Assembly (NCBI GenBank): GCA_036245525.1
Contig: BTPG01000001.1
Span: forward strand, 225,199,666 to 225,263,665
DNA: 64,000 bases
Origin: Semisulcospira habei
Taxonomy: Eukaryota > Mollusca > Gastropoda > Semisulcospiridae
Direction of reading: 5' to 3'
Both the position numbers and the translations under genes were made by a program. Of the stretch, positions 11,535-22,155 are shown one piece after another. The stretch's first letter is position 1, and each line of letters opens with the position of its first letter. The notes under the pieces were generated by a model. That model made no database searches and was not told the DNA's origin. It was given only the letters and a program-made list of their open reading frames with translations.

Positions 11535-11968
11535 TTAACAATGGATAATAAACTGAAAATCTTAGAAATTCTCCCCTTGAAAAATCATTTATTATACAAA
11601 ATAACGATGTTCAAAGTATTGAATAACAAACTCCCCGATTATATTAAGAAAATTTTTACCCTCAGGCCATTAATATACTCCAGATCAAGGCAGTCCATTA
11701 CTGTGCCACCACCTAGAACCGATCTCTACAAAACAAGTTTAGCGTTCTCGGGTGCTAGCACGTGGAACACATTGCCCCAAAATGTCACAACATCAACAAA
11801 GTTTTCGTCGATCTTTTAAAACCGGTCTCTTCAAGTACTTCACATCATCGTAAGATTTTCACAACAGCTTGCACTTGCAGTGTGCGATTTTCCCCTTTCT
11901 AACTCTTCAACTCAGTTATATCTTCAGCTTACACAGGATGTTATTACTGAATGTTGTGTGTGTGTGCA

Positions 11969-12059
<91 letters not shown>

Positions 12060-12366
12060 ATGAATGTGTGTATGGATATGTACATTTTTACAACTGTGTG
12101 TATGTGTGAGATTTTGCTGGTATGCGAACGCCTGGACGCGTGTTTCTATGTTTATTTCCACTTCTTCAACGATTTTTGTAGGGTTTATATTTCATTATTT
12201 TGTTCGTTTTATATTTCTTTTTTCCCAATTTAAAAGTAGTATTTTGTGATTTGTGCATTGGATATAAAGTAGATTAGCAACGGCAAGTTAAAAAAATGGT
12301 TTCACCAAAACTTTTACAGTTGTAAAATAAAAAATGATTGTCATTGTCATTGTCATTGTCATTGTC
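11535..12366 (+). pseudogene. CR1/L2-like LINE, C-terminal end, 3' UTR and (ATTGTC)n tail
   Basis: The frame from 11541 reads KLPDYIKKIFTLRPL, then TDLYKTSLAFSGASTWNTLP and stops at 11819. The pattern SGASTWNTLP is the C-terminal signature of CR1/L2-group reverse transcriptases. A frameshift at the end joins it to an FKTGLFKYFTSS-type terminus. The 3' UTR holds a (TG)n run at 11957-12056. It ends GTAAAATAAAAAATG at 12321-12335, followed by five ATTGTC-type repeats, a tail typical of this LINE group. It is 5' truncated and has no catalytic domain. Confidence 0.8.
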
Positions 12367-12369
12367 CCT

Positions 12370-13090
12370 GCAACAGCGCACGACCCTCTCAAGGAAAGCG
12401 GGTCATCGGATGTTGACTGCACGTTATTTTGCAGAAGTTTGTTTCTCGAGCACCTTCGGAAATTGAACTATATGACGACTAGTCTATATGATCACGCATC
12501 ATGTACTTCTGAGAACGTGAATCAAAGTCACGTGGAAGTTGCTTCAAGTTAGTACATTCAGGTACTCCGGCTGAGGAAGACTCTCTAGCACCTTCCAAAA
12601 ATTCGACTGCCAGTCCTCCTCGCATATTTTCTTTCGCCTCTGATGTTGCAACAAGTGGGGCGTTTGGTGCTGTTGCGGTCGTGCTGTATTGTCTGTATCA
12701 AACACAGTGGGCACTCTTTGACTGGGCATGCATGTTTCTGAATGGCAACCTTCAGAATCCTATCTGCTCTTTGTTAACGAAAACATATACTGGCTTACTG
12801 TTGTCGCTAGGCCCTAGTCATAAAGTTCTAACTTTTAGCCAGCTAAACTCGCTGAAACAAACGAAAGCCATCTTTAGATGTCCCCATTTCTTGAAATGTT
12901 GCCGATAGACGGCGAAAACCCTTAATGTACAAATTGAAGAAGATAGAAATAAAATTAGTTATATATTTACCACCCAGTATAGGTACAGCCACACACAAAC
13001 TCTACAGATGTGCTTTCAGATTGAACACGTCAGGATGCCAGTGTGTTACTCCAAACGAAGAGCCGTCTTTTGTCAAACACAAAAAGGGCT
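12370..13090. other. no recognised feature
   Basis: Open frames of 60-75 codons occur but none is recognisable. No palindrome is seen. Confidence 0.4.
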
Positions 13091-13091
13091 A

Positions 13092-13329
13092 ACTTAACCC
13101 TTATCATTCGGAATACACCAGTGTGTGATATAAGTTTGATTAAAATAGTTCAAAATAATAATAATACTACATAGTTTTTATATAGCGCCCTTCCCCACGA
13201 ACAGCAAGCTCGGAGCGCTTTACAGCACATAAAAAATTTTTAAAAAAAATTAAAAAGGAGAAAAAATTAGAACGCACTCACTCTTTAAATAAACATCTGC
13301 TCGCACCATGTAGGCGCATTCCTAACACG

Positions 13330-13423
<94 letters not shown>

Positions 13424-14123
13424 CCTATCTACATGGGGAAACAACCAACATTTCCAGGCAGCACGTCCAGACTAAGCTAATCTTGATATGCTACCTGGAA
13501 AAGATGGGTCTTCAAATTTGTTTTGAAGGTCAACAGGGTAGGGGAAAGACGGACATGCAGTGGAAGTGAGTTCAAGGGTAGTGCCAGAACAGCTTGGCGC
13601 CTCTAGGCGCCAAGCTATTGTGGCACCACCCTTGAACTAAAGCCTTTGGTCCATATCCTTATCTGTAAGTACTATAATGTAGCGTGCATATGGCAGTGTA
13701 CAAATTTGAAGCTTTTAGCTTCAGTGTGATATGGGTTAAACTATAAAATTTGATTGTCGTAAAATGAAAGTCTTTTCTGCTTTTATTATCCGTTGTACGT
13801 AGAAGAGTTCTTCTGTTACTCACAACTGGCAGTAGAGAACCTGTCACGTGTACCCGTGAACAGAAATGTGAAACTCAAAGGTAGAAAGGTAGTAGTTTAG
13901 TTAACCTATATCATACTGAGGCTAAAAGCTTTAAATTTGTACACTGCCATATGCAAGCTACATTATAGTAATTACAGATCAGGATATAGACCAATGGCTT
14001 AAGTTCAAGAGTGGTGTCAGAATAGCTTGGCGCCTAGAGGCGCCAAGCTATTCTGGCACTACCCTTGAACTATTTTAGTCAAACTTATTTCACACAGTAG
14101 TGTATTCCGAATGATAAGGGTTA
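13092..14123. mobile_element. foldback element with two inverted arms, each holding a MITE-A core
   Basis: The left arm (13092-13153 plus 13576-13740) and the right arm (13905-14123) are inverted copies of one another. Both contain, in order, CATTCGGAATACAC, GTTTGA.TAAAATAGTTCAA, a MITE-A core, TGTAC, GCATATGGCAGTGTAC and AGCTTTTAGC. The arms flank an unpaired centre of about 165 bases (13741-13904). A third, single copy of the arm lies at 32623-32850. The left arm is interrupted by a LINE fragment. Confidence 0.8.
13154..13568 (-). mobile_element. 5'-truncated CR1/L2-like LINE 3' end
   Basis: Inserted in the left foldback arm with a 7-bp duplication AGTTCAA (13147-13153, 13569-13575). On the minus strand the start reads LNSLPLHVRLSPTL then FKTNLKTHLFQVAYQ, the last residues of a CR1/L2-type polyprotein. 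A (TG)n run (complement of 13331-13421) follows, then AGCGCTCCGAGCTTGC...GGGCGC and a (TTA)n tail at 13154-13170. Confidence 0.85.
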
Positions 14124-14339
14124 TGACAATATTAACAACTCGTTACTTCGACCAATTGTAGTGACAAAACTCGCCATGGAGCAGATCGTTTAAATGGGCA
14201 GTCCTGACCTTTATTTAATGCTTCAGTTCGCACAAAAGCTTTTACTGAGATTCAGTATACACACCCACTTAGTCAATGACCACCCTATTGTCTCACAAAA
14301 TGCTTTCTTTCGCCCGTTCAAAGCGAAAAGAGGCCACAG
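14124..14339. other. no recognised feature
   Basis: No gene or repeat is seen. The sequence is not low complexity, unlike most of the window. Confidence 0.35.
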
Positions 14340-14515
14340 GAACCTTGTGATTGGACCCAATCAAAAGATTGCTTCTGATAGACGATGGTAGCTGACGTCA
14401 TAACTATTCTATACGACCTTAGGCCATCTGCATAATTATAACCAATCAGAGACAAGATAGCGGATGAACCAGCGAAGAAATAAAGAAAGTATCATTCGAT
14501 TCGCGCCGGCCGACA
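14340..14515 (+). promoter_or_regulatory. promoter-like cluster: CCAAT boxes and CRE
   Basis: GATTGGACCCAATC at 14351-14364 holds inverted and direct CCAAT boxes. TGACGTCA at 14393-14400 is a perfect CRE/ATF palindrome, and ACCAATCAGA at 14440-14449 is a textbook NF-Y site. A purine-rich leader then runs to an ATG at 14516. This spacing resembles a CCAAT/CRE type promoter of a housekeeping gene. That is motif evidence only, with no transcript data. Confidence 0.4.
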
Positions 14516-14653
14516 ATGACAGACTCGGAATTAAAGAGAAAAAAGAGAAAGAGAGACAAGATACCCCTAAGTAGAACTGACATCGGACAAGGGAATATAG
14601 AGCTTGGCTTGACCGCCCATCCGAAATTTGTCGCTTTCTTGCTATGTGAATCA
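14516..14653 (+). CDS. candidate first coding exon, 46 codons
   Basis: The ATG lies about 70 bases downstream of a CCAAT box. The frame starts MTDSELKRKKRKRDK, a basic run like a nuclear localisation signal, then continues to AHPKFVAFLLCES. It meets TCA|GTAAGT at 14654, a consensus 5' splice donor, in phase 0. Beyond the donor the frame turns hydrophobic and AT-rich (IFRIYNFMIFSRIYLLL), as expected of intron read as protein. I do not recognise the product and see no acceptor or second exon. It could also be a chance frame, or the first exon of a non-coding transcript. Confidence 0.3.
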
Positions 14654-15029
14654 GTAAGTAATCCGTCTACGGTCTTTGTCGATCTTCCTATAGTTCTGCG
14701 AGCACTAGTGATTTTCAGAATTTATAATTTCATGATCTTCAGTAGAATTTATCTCTTACTGATTTTGCAAGATTTTAAACCTGTTTTATCATAACTTTAC
14801 CAGCTAGTTCATCAGATTTTATGCTGCAAGGATCTGAAAACTGCGGTGTGTGTCAAAATTGCGGCACTGACATCGCTGGTTGTTACACGTTTTTGTCTGT
14901 GCGGGCTCTCATTCACTCGATTCACAGATGTAGTGTTTCTGCTGCGATGGTGCATTTGTCGTTTCAAGAGATGCTTTCAGTTACGTAACTTCGATGTGTG
15001 AGATGTAAAATTGCAGTGCAGAAAGTGGG

Positions 15030-15110
15030 TATAAATACCACTGTTCTGTTTCGCGACGCTGGCTCAGTCGATTGGCGCGGAGACCGAGTCGAAGAAGCCA
15101 AGAACCCAGC
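15030..15110 (+). promoter_or_regulatory. TATA box with initiator-like motif
   Basis: TATAAATA at 15030-15037 is followed by CTCAGTCG at 15063-15070, an initiator-like TCAGTC about 36 bases downstream of the first T. That is a few bases more than usual. A GC-richer leader follows, with ATGGAAGG at 15173. The downstream product is unknown. Confidence 0.3.
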
Positions 15111-15173
15111 ACGATCGTTACTCAGGGTAGGAGGTCAAGCGGAACCCGCATTGATTTTGACAGCATAGCGAGT

Positions 15174-15546
15174 ATGGAAGGTTTATTTTACATTCTCGTG
15201 GAAATTTATGTCAAAGGGATGCCGGAGAACATCAGTACATGTTTATACTGACACGTGTGTACCCACACCGATGACCACGTCTGCAGTATTGACCGGCTTC
15301 TGCCTTGTGACGTAGGCTAGTATATATGCACAAATTTAAAACGAGACCGATGCAGACGATAATTTGCGCTCTCGGGTACAAAAAACAACACACCCACCAA
15401 ACGATGAATTTCGACATTTGGCATTGTATTTACATCATAAAGCTCTAAGTTAGTACACAAAGGACCCATACATAATACTGTCAGCAGTATCTGTTGCAGA
15501 CAGTTTTCTGACTGTGTTGAGATGCTTGATCCTGGGGAGAATAACT
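15174..15546. other. no recognised feature
   Basis: A 26-codon frame starts at 15174 and ends TGTTTATACTGA. Nothing else is recognised up to the next MITE. Confidence 0.35.
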
Positions 15547-15763
15547 TTAACCCCTTACCAGCCACTGTACGTATATTTTGCCGTTCAGAAATCTTTCTTC
15601 ACCCCGCGACCGAAAGACATAATCGTCCAAGAAACTTGGATACAAGTTGGTCTCAGCAAGAGGCATAGATCCTCATGAGCCCCCGCAAATGCGCGGGCTA
15701 ATGGTGACCTATGCCTCTTTCATTTGGATCGTGTTTGGTTTTTCTCAGGAGTCAATGGATTAA
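15547..15763. repeat. MITE-B, complete (217 bp)
   Basis: TTAACCCCTTACCAGCC at the left and CAATGGATTAA at the right. The central palindrome is at 15656-15721, with a decayed right arm (GCTAATGGTGACCT). Confidence 0.88.
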
Positions 15764-16156
15764 TATTTAGTGTAGTGTTGTGTAATTCATTGTAGTACAT
15801 TTACTTCAGACCTGCACTGGTACATATATAATCGTGATCAGTTCTGGAATAATTATGAAGATTAGTTGATCTAGAAACCGCGAGAAGAGGCATGGGAGGT
15901 CAAACTTGGTTTTCAAAGGAGGTGCGAGGAGTGTAGACGGGCAGGTGGGAGGAAAAGGAGGTGGGGGTGCGTGGGTTGCGGGATGGAGGTAGGGGATTGG
16001 GATGGGGGTACGGGAGGGGGGGGGGGGCGGAACGTGAAGAGGCAAAGGTAAGGAATCCAGAAGTTGTCCTCACGCAAGGAAAAGGGACTGTACATGTAGT
16101 GAAATTGTCCTTGAAAAAATGCCAGCTATTGCAACATGTGGTTTCTGCAGTCTTCG

Positions 16157-16236
16157 TTAACTCATTCCAGACGTGCCGTATCCGGAAACGCGGCCTTAGG
16201 CCGCGTGTCCGGATGCGGCACATCTCGAATGAGTTA
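16157..16236. repeat. MITE-C, 80 bp
   Basis: TTAACTCATTCCAGACG pairs with the arm ending GAATGAGTTAA. The central ACGCGGCC...GGCCGCGT is intact. Confidence 0.93.
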
Positions 16237-16380
16237 ATTCAACGCCAGAGAGCCCGATCGAGCCGCCCAAGAAACACGGATGCAAAGTGGTGTAAACTAG
16301 AGGCACTGAGCCTCACGAACCCCGCGACCGCCTCCTACAGTTGCATTGTGTTCTCTGTATCTCGGAAATGCAGGGATTAA
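16233..16380. repeat. degenerate MITE-B sharing TTAA with MITE-C
   Basis: Holds AGAGGCACTGAGCCTCACGA and the right flank TTGCATTGTG...GGGATTAA. The right palindrome arm is deleted. Confidence 0.55.
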
Positions 16381-16616
16381 ATAGTGTTAAATTACACAAC
16401 ATGCAGGTGTTTAAGACGTGAATATAGAAACAAAGGATCCAGTTAATATATATCCTGGTGTATTCAGTTATATATTATTGCCGTGAGGGAGGGCATGAAC
16501 GAACAGTTTTATGCCGCGCCCAAACAATATATGGCTGTCACTGTGAAAAACAACTAAACAAAGTCAACCTAATAGTACTGAAAAAAACCGTGACAACAAT
16601 GAACACCCCACCCAAC

Positions 16617-16683
16617 TTCAAGAGGTATAGATCCTCATGAGCCCCCGCAGTTGCGGGGGCACATGAGGCTCTATGCCTCTTGC
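16617..16683. repeat. MITE-B central palindrome
   Basis: CAAGAGGTATAGATCCTCAT pairs with the right arm around GCAGTTGC. Outer flanks decayed. Confidence 0.82.
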
Positions 16684-16834
16684 TAAAATCACTGTGTATC
16701 CCTCTCCCTGTTTGGCTTGTCTGTTATTCAAATTTGGTCCCCAAAATTCGGAAACAGGTCAGTGGAACAAGCTTACAATAAACTGTAAATTACAACTCAG
16801 GGGCGGATCTGGGTTGGTTGGTTGGTCGTTTGTA

Positions 16835-16917
16835 CATTGCTTAACGTCCTGACAACAACAAGACTTTCAGGACGTGCCTGCACTGCTTGTGGGAAAAACC
16901 CCAACTAACAGAATATT
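16835..16917 (-). mobile_element. SINE-like element, 3' end (first piece)
   Basis: On the minus strand this is the conserved end of the SINE-like family seen whole at 3405-3781, including GGACGTTAAGCAATGTACAA and an ACCAACCAACC tail. It continues at 18441 after the 369-bp array and at about 21970 after the RTE LINE. Confidence 0.8.
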
Positions 16918-18429
16918 ACACAACAAACCAAGGGGAATTACTCAGCGCTGGACAACAGTTAGATCACCTGCCCCCGCCTATCAGGCACCCAATCGCCAGC
17001 CCTCAGAGAAATACGCAGGTATAGAATAAGACGATCATTTGCATCTTCAATAAGATGCATGAGGTCTCTTATATAACCCATGTCTTTCTCCGGAACTTAG
17101 GAAGTAGGCAGGGGAAACATACATACACAAACACGAAGGTGCATTACTATATGTGGTCGGGTAAATACCCTGTATTCCCACAATAGATGCACAGAACATT
17201 ACACAACAATGTAACGATACAAATTTGCCTCGAGTTATACTGAGATACTCACAAACCAGATAGGTGAGGCTAGCGCTGGCAGAATTGTACAACAAACCAA
17301 GGGGAATTACTCAGCGCTGGACAACAGTTAGATCCCCTGCCCCCGCCTATCAGGCACCCAATCGCCAGCCCACAGAGAAATACGCAGGTATAGAATAAGA
17401 CGATCATTTGCATCTTCAATAAGATGCATCAGGTCTCTTATATAACCCATGTCTTTCTCCGGAACTTAGGAAGTAGGCAGGGGAAACATACATACACAAA
17501 CACGAAGGTGCATTACTATATGTGGTCGGGTAAATACCCTGTATTCCCACAATAGATGCACAGAACATTACACAACAATGTAACGATACAAATTTGCCTC
17601 GAGTTATACTGAGATACTCACAAACCAGATAGGTGAGGCTAGCGCTGGCAGAATTGTACAACAAACCAAGGGGAATTACTCAGCGCTGGACAACAGTTAA
17701 ATCCCCTGCCCCCGCCTATCAGGCACCCAATCGCCAGCCCACAGAGAAATACGCAGGTATAGAATAAGACGATCATTTGCATCTTCAATAAGATGCATCA
17801 GGTCTCTTATATAACCCATGTCTTTCTCCGGAACTTAGGAAGTAGGCAGGGGAAACATACATACACAAACACGAAGGTGCATTACTATATGTGGTCGGGT
17901 AAATACCCTGTATTCCCACAATAGATGCACAGAACATTACACAACAATGTAACAATACAAATTTGCCTCGAGTTATACTGAGATACTCACAAACCAGATA
18001 GGTGAGGCTAGCGCTGGCAGAATTGTACAACAAACCAAGGGGAATTACTCAGCGCTGGACAACAGTTAGATCCCCTGCCCCCGCCTATCAGGCACCCAAT
18101 CGCCAGCCCACAGAGAAATACGCAGGTATAGAATAAGACGATCATTTGCATCTTCAATAAGATGCATCAAGTCTCTTATATAACCCATGTCTTTCTCCGG
18201 AACTTAGGAAGTAGGCAGGGGAAACATACATACACAAACACGAAGGTGCATTACTATATGTGGTCGGGTAAATACCCTGTATTCCCACAATAGATGCACA
18301 GAACATTACACAACAATGTAACGATACAAATTTGCCTCGAGTTATACTGAGATACTCACAAACCAGATAGGTGAGGCTAGCGCTGGCAGAATTGTACAAC
18401 AAACCAAGGGGAATTACTCAGCGCTGGAC
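16918..18429. repeat. 369-bp tandem array, four units plus 34 bp, flanked by 11-bp duplication
   Basis: Units starting ACAACAAACCAAGGGG begin at 16920, 17289, 17658 and 18027, and a partial fifth runs 18396-18429. Copies are almost identical, with only scattered substitutions. The block is bounded by AACAGAATATT at 16907-16917 and again at 18430-18440, within a SINE-like element. The array therefore entered as one insertion, or expanded after a single insertion. Each unit has an 82-codon minus-strand frame, but near-identity of copies makes that uninformative. I searched both strands by eye for a hammerhead core (CTGANGA...GAAA) and found none. Confidence 0.9.
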
Positions 18430-18675
18430 AACAGAATATTGAATGTATGTCGCCAGTCTGTGCTAAATGAACCTAAGACATGCTTGGGACGCTAAAACTT
18501 CATGCTAATTTATCGTACCCTAGTTTACAAAAAAAGAAAATCACAACGCTCACACGATGTGTACAGAGAAATCATATATAAAAAGAGCATTAACCACAAA
18601 CACACAACTTATCATCTCTTAGATGCAGCAGACCATTTAGAAACACGCATTCAATATCACTGGGCAGTGGGCAGA
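18430..18675 (-). mobile_element. SINE-like element, second piece
   Basis: Continues the family with GAATATTGAATGTATGTCGCC and GCATTCAATATCA, in the same order as 3520-3610. It ends near 18675, where the RTE LINE begins. Confidence 0.7.
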
Positions 18676-18956
18676 TGTTTACATCTGCACAGGACATAGA
18701 CGACCCCGCCCTCCACGAGTCCCCTGCTGCCTTGCAGGTTAGGTATTGGATAACCAAAGGCTAGGGTGCTGACACGGTACCTGATTGGGTGTATGAACTT
18801 CCTTGATGAAGTCACCACCCAGGGCGAAAGAGTCCCTTCGGCCACGTGTCCAGGACCAAGGCGAGCCACAAGTTATGTGGAGTTTCGGTTGTGGTTAACA
18901 GCCTGGAGAGGGATGGGCTCCGCAAAGGTTCTCTTGCCCAAGACACACCACATGCA

Positions 18957-19840
18957 ATGACAACCTTACCTCAATCCATACCGGATCGGTCGTCGCCCGG
19001 AACAAGGACCGCGCCTTCTGTCTTGCGCCAGGGCAGAGGTGTTAAGTGTGTTACTGGTGCACCACCAAAACTCCGTGCCAGAAACAACATCGGCGTTGGC
19101 ATCTGGAACGTCAGAACATTAAGAACGCCTGGAAAGGTAGAGGAACTGATACACGAAATGAACAGATACCACTGGACCATCCTAGGACTGTGCGAGGTAC
19201 GATGGAAGAACCTTGGGGATACATCAACCCAGCAAAACCACAAGCTGTATTACAGTGGCAGAGAAGACAAACACGAACAGGGTGTGGGATTTCTCGTCCA
19301 CAAAGACATCTTGAACACTGTCATGAGTTGTCGGCCAGTCTCCAGTAGGCTTATCACCATACGCTTGAGGGCAACCCCATTCAATATCACCATTGTACAA
19401 GTTTATGCCCCAACAACAGACTATGGCGATGAGGAAATAGAAGACTTCTATGACCAACTGCAAGAAGTGTTGGACCAGACCCCCAAGAAAGACATTCTTG
19501 TGGTGCAGGGAGACTGGAATGCCAAAATAGGAGAGGATGCTGCTAGGAGCTGGAAAGGCACATGCGGACGTTACTGCAACGCAGAGACCAACGACAGAGG
19601 CTTAAGGCTCCTGGAATTTGCCAGCTCAAATGATCTAAAGCTGATGAACATGTTTGGCCCACACAAAGCATCCAGAAGATAGACATGGCACAGCCCAATC
19701 GGAGAGCACCATAACCAGATTGACTACATTCTGGTGAAGAGACGCTTCCAAACCAATGTGAACATTGCCAAGAGAAGAAGTTTTTCAGGAGCAGACATTG
19801 GAAGCGACCATGACTTAGTGATAATGACCTTCCAACTCCG
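18957..19840 (+). pseudogene. RTE LINE endonuclease domain
   Basis: From the ATG at 18957 the frame reads a short leader, then NIGVGIWNVRTLRTPGK, the first AP-endonuclease motif. LGLCEVRWK (catalytic glutamate), VQVYAPTTD and VVQGDWNAKIG follow. A TAG near 19680 interrupts, and the same frame then continues with QIDYILVKR and ADIGSDHDLV, the last carrying the catalytic S-D-H. In living RTE elements this domain nicks the target DNA so that reverse transcription can start there. The first motif closely resembles the family often mislabelled craniofacial development protein 2-like in mollusc annotation. One in-frame stop makes it a pseudogene, although all the active-site motifs are still readable. 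Confidence 0.85.
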
Positions 19841-19984
19841 CTAAAGAAAGTCAACAAGCAGGGTCCCTCCAGAATCAAGTTTGACCTCGAGAAGCTGAAA
19901 GACCCAGAGGTAGCGGAAGCCTTCCAGGCAAAGTTAGGAGGAAATTTCACGCCACTGCTACTTCTAGGTGCAGAAGACGCGGAT

Positions 19985-20760
19985 GTGGACACACTGATCG
20001 ACACATTTAACACTGCTGTAACCCAAACAGTCAGTGAGATCCTTGGCAAACACCGACAAGCAAAGAAACTTTGGGTTACAGCCGACATCTTTGTTCTATG
20101 TGACAAGCGCCGAGAATTACAGAGAAAGAAATCAGAGGTAGAAGAAGCTAAACAATACAGGGAAATTAACCAGGACATCAAAAAAAAAAAAAAAACATGA
20201 AAAAGGCAAAGAATAAGTGGATTGAAGAGCAGTGTAAACACGTAGAAGAAAATCTGAACAAAAATGCGTACCAACTGGTGAAAGACCTGACCAGTGTAAA
20301 ACAAAGACGCTCCTCGATCATTCAATGTCTTACGGAAGACCAAGACATACTGAAGAGATGGACTGCTCAGATTTGTACAACCACCGAGCTACAGGGGACC
20401 CAGGCATACTTGTCAACCCACCCAACAATGACCACCCACCGTGACCAACAATGGCAACTATCCCATCCTACGAGAAGAAGCAGAGGCTGCAGTGAAGTCG
20501 CTGAGAAAAGGGAAGGCAGCAGGAGCAGACAAAATCCCTGCAGAGCTAGTCCAAGAAGGGGAGAAGACATGATAAGCGCCTTACTAACAATCCGCAATAA
20601 GATCTGGCAGTCAGGGGATTGGCCCACACCAGGGACCCAATCACTTATAATAACTCTCCCCAAAATAGGCAACTTACATCAATGCCAAAATTATCGCACG
20701 ATCAGTCTTATATGCCACCCAAGCAAAGTCATGTTAAAGATCCTACTGAACACAGGCATA
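19985..20760 (+). pseudogene. RTE LINE linker and reverse transcriptase fingers
   Basis: Two frames, 19985-20200 and 20197-20775, join across an A14 run that probably slipped. They cover the lysine-rich linker between endonuclease and reverse transcriptase (KKAKNKWIEEQCKHVEENL). A further shift follows near 20340-20460. The last recognisable block is QNYRTISLICHPSKVMLKIL, the first reverse transcriptase finger motif. Confidence 0.7.
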
Positions 20761-20764
20761 GGAA

Positions 20765-21960
20765 ATCATAGCTGAGGAACAGGCAGGCTTCAGACCAGGG
20801 CGCAGCACAACTGAGCAGATCTTCAACCTGAGAGTTCTATGTGAGAGGTACCTCCAGCACCAACAAGACCTCTATCATGTCTTTGTGGATTTTAAGAAAG
20901 CGTTTGACAGGGTGTGGCATGTAGCCCTTTGGTCCACCATGAAGCTATACAACATCAATGCCAACCTGATCAAAGTCATAGCAAACCTTTACAACAAGGC
21001 CACTAGCGCAGTCTGCTTCAACAGCAAAATAGGAAACTGGTTTAGGACTACAGTCGGAGTCAGACAAGGATGCTTGCTCTCACCTACTCCTTTCAACATC
21101 TTCCTGGAAAGAATCATGACAGACGCTCTGAAAGATCATGAAGGAACTGTCAGTATTGGAGGCAGAACAATCACGAACTTGCGCTTTGCGGATGACATTG
21201 GTGGCCTTGCAGGAACAGAGAAGGAGCTAGCTCAGCTGGTGGAAAAGCTGGACAGTAGAGCCATTGCGTATGGGATGGAAATCAGTGCAGAGAACACCAA
21301 ACTGATGAAAATAACACCAGTGGCATTGGCACAGATGTCATAATTGGAAGCCAAAAACTGGAAACAGTTAATAAATTCAAATACTTAGGAGCCATTGTGA
21401 CAGATGAGGGATCAAAACCAGAAATACTGTCCAGGATTGCGCAGACAACAACAGCACTGACAAGATTGAAGACCACAATTATGGAAGGACAGAAACATCA
21501 CACTCTGCTCTAAGATCAGACTGATGCGCTCCTTAGTCATCTCAGTGTTTTTGTATGCCTGCGAGTCATGGACCCTCACAGCAGACCTTGAAAGGAGGAT
21601 ACAAGCCACTGAAATGAGATGTTTTCGAAGGCTGCTTGGCATTTCATACAGAGATCACATCACGAAAGGGGAAGTGGGAAGCAAAATCAGGCAAGCCATC
21701 TGGCCCGATGAAGACCTTTTAGCCATTGTGAAAAAAACGTAAACTGAAGTGGTATGGGCATGTCACACGTTCAGCAGGGCTTGCCAAAACAATCCTGCAG
21801 GGCACTGTGCAAGGAGGACGAAGGAGAGAAAGACAGAGGAAAAGATAGGAGGACAATATCTCAGAGGACAGGACTGAGACTGGGCGATACGCTAAGAATG
21901 GCAGAGAACAGAGTGGAATGGAGGGAGCTGGTTGCCAAGTCATCAGTGGAGCCCCAACGA
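20765..21960 (+). pseudogene. RTE LINE reverse transcriptase palm and C-terminus
   Basis: The frame reads IFNLRVLCERYLQH, VFVDFKKAFDRVWH (first catalytic aspartate), GVRQGCLLSP and LRFADDIGGLAGT (F-A-D-D). It then passes through YGMEISAENTKLM and, after frameshifts, YLGAIVTDEG and FLYACESWTLTADLERRI. It ends with an ELVAKSSVEPQRSAR terminus near 21960. This is the order of an RTE reverse transcriptase with its C-terminal region. The related copy at 55511-56781 shares the plan but differs widely in sequence, so two RTE families are present. Confidence 0.85.
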
Positions 21961-21969
21961 TCGGCGAGG

Positions 21970-22140
21970 TTTTTTTATAAACCGGAAAATACAGGTGACT
22001 GGACCAAGGGTAGACAGAAACGTGCCCCAGAAAAAAAAAGAGAAAACCCCACCTTGTGGGTTTGACAGGGTGACCCTAGCAGCTAACAAACAGGTAACCG
22101 AACCCAAGTCCACCAGGGCAAAACCAGGTTGTGGAGGAAC
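21970..22140 (-). mobile_element. SINE-like element, third (5') piece
   Basis: Contains AATACAGGTGACTGGACCAA and AGGGTAGACAGAAACGTGCC, as in 3635-3670, and a degraded head CAGGGCAAAACCAGG. With 16835-16917 and 18430-18675 it completes one SINE-like copy. Confidence 0.75.
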
Positions 22141-22155
22141 GGATCTGGATGAGAG

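Larger units (their letters stand above)
18680..21968 (+). mobile_element. decayed RTE-type LINE
   Basis: The element has a 5' UTR, a single polyprotein with endonuclease then reverse transcriptase, and almost no 3' UTR. It interrupts a SINE-like element whose parts lie on both sides (18430-18675 and 21970-22140). Frameshifts and stops divide the coding region into at least six pieces, including an A-run at 20180-20194. It cannot move on its own now. Confidence 0.85.

Noticed and set aside
17047..18402. Four copies of an 82-codon minus-strand frame
   Set aside because: They are the same frame in each unit of the 369-bp array. The units are almost identical, so conservation says nothing, and no protein family is recognised.
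16918..18429. CRISPR-like direct repeats
   Set aside because: The repeats are 369-bp units without spacers, in clearly eukaryotic sequence.
16918..18429. Hammerhead ribozyme in the 369-bp unit
   Set aside because: The closest minus-strand match is CTGATGCATC...GATGCAAA, which lacks A9 and the GAAA and is not conserved between units (CTCATG and TTGATG in others). A covariance model search would decide.
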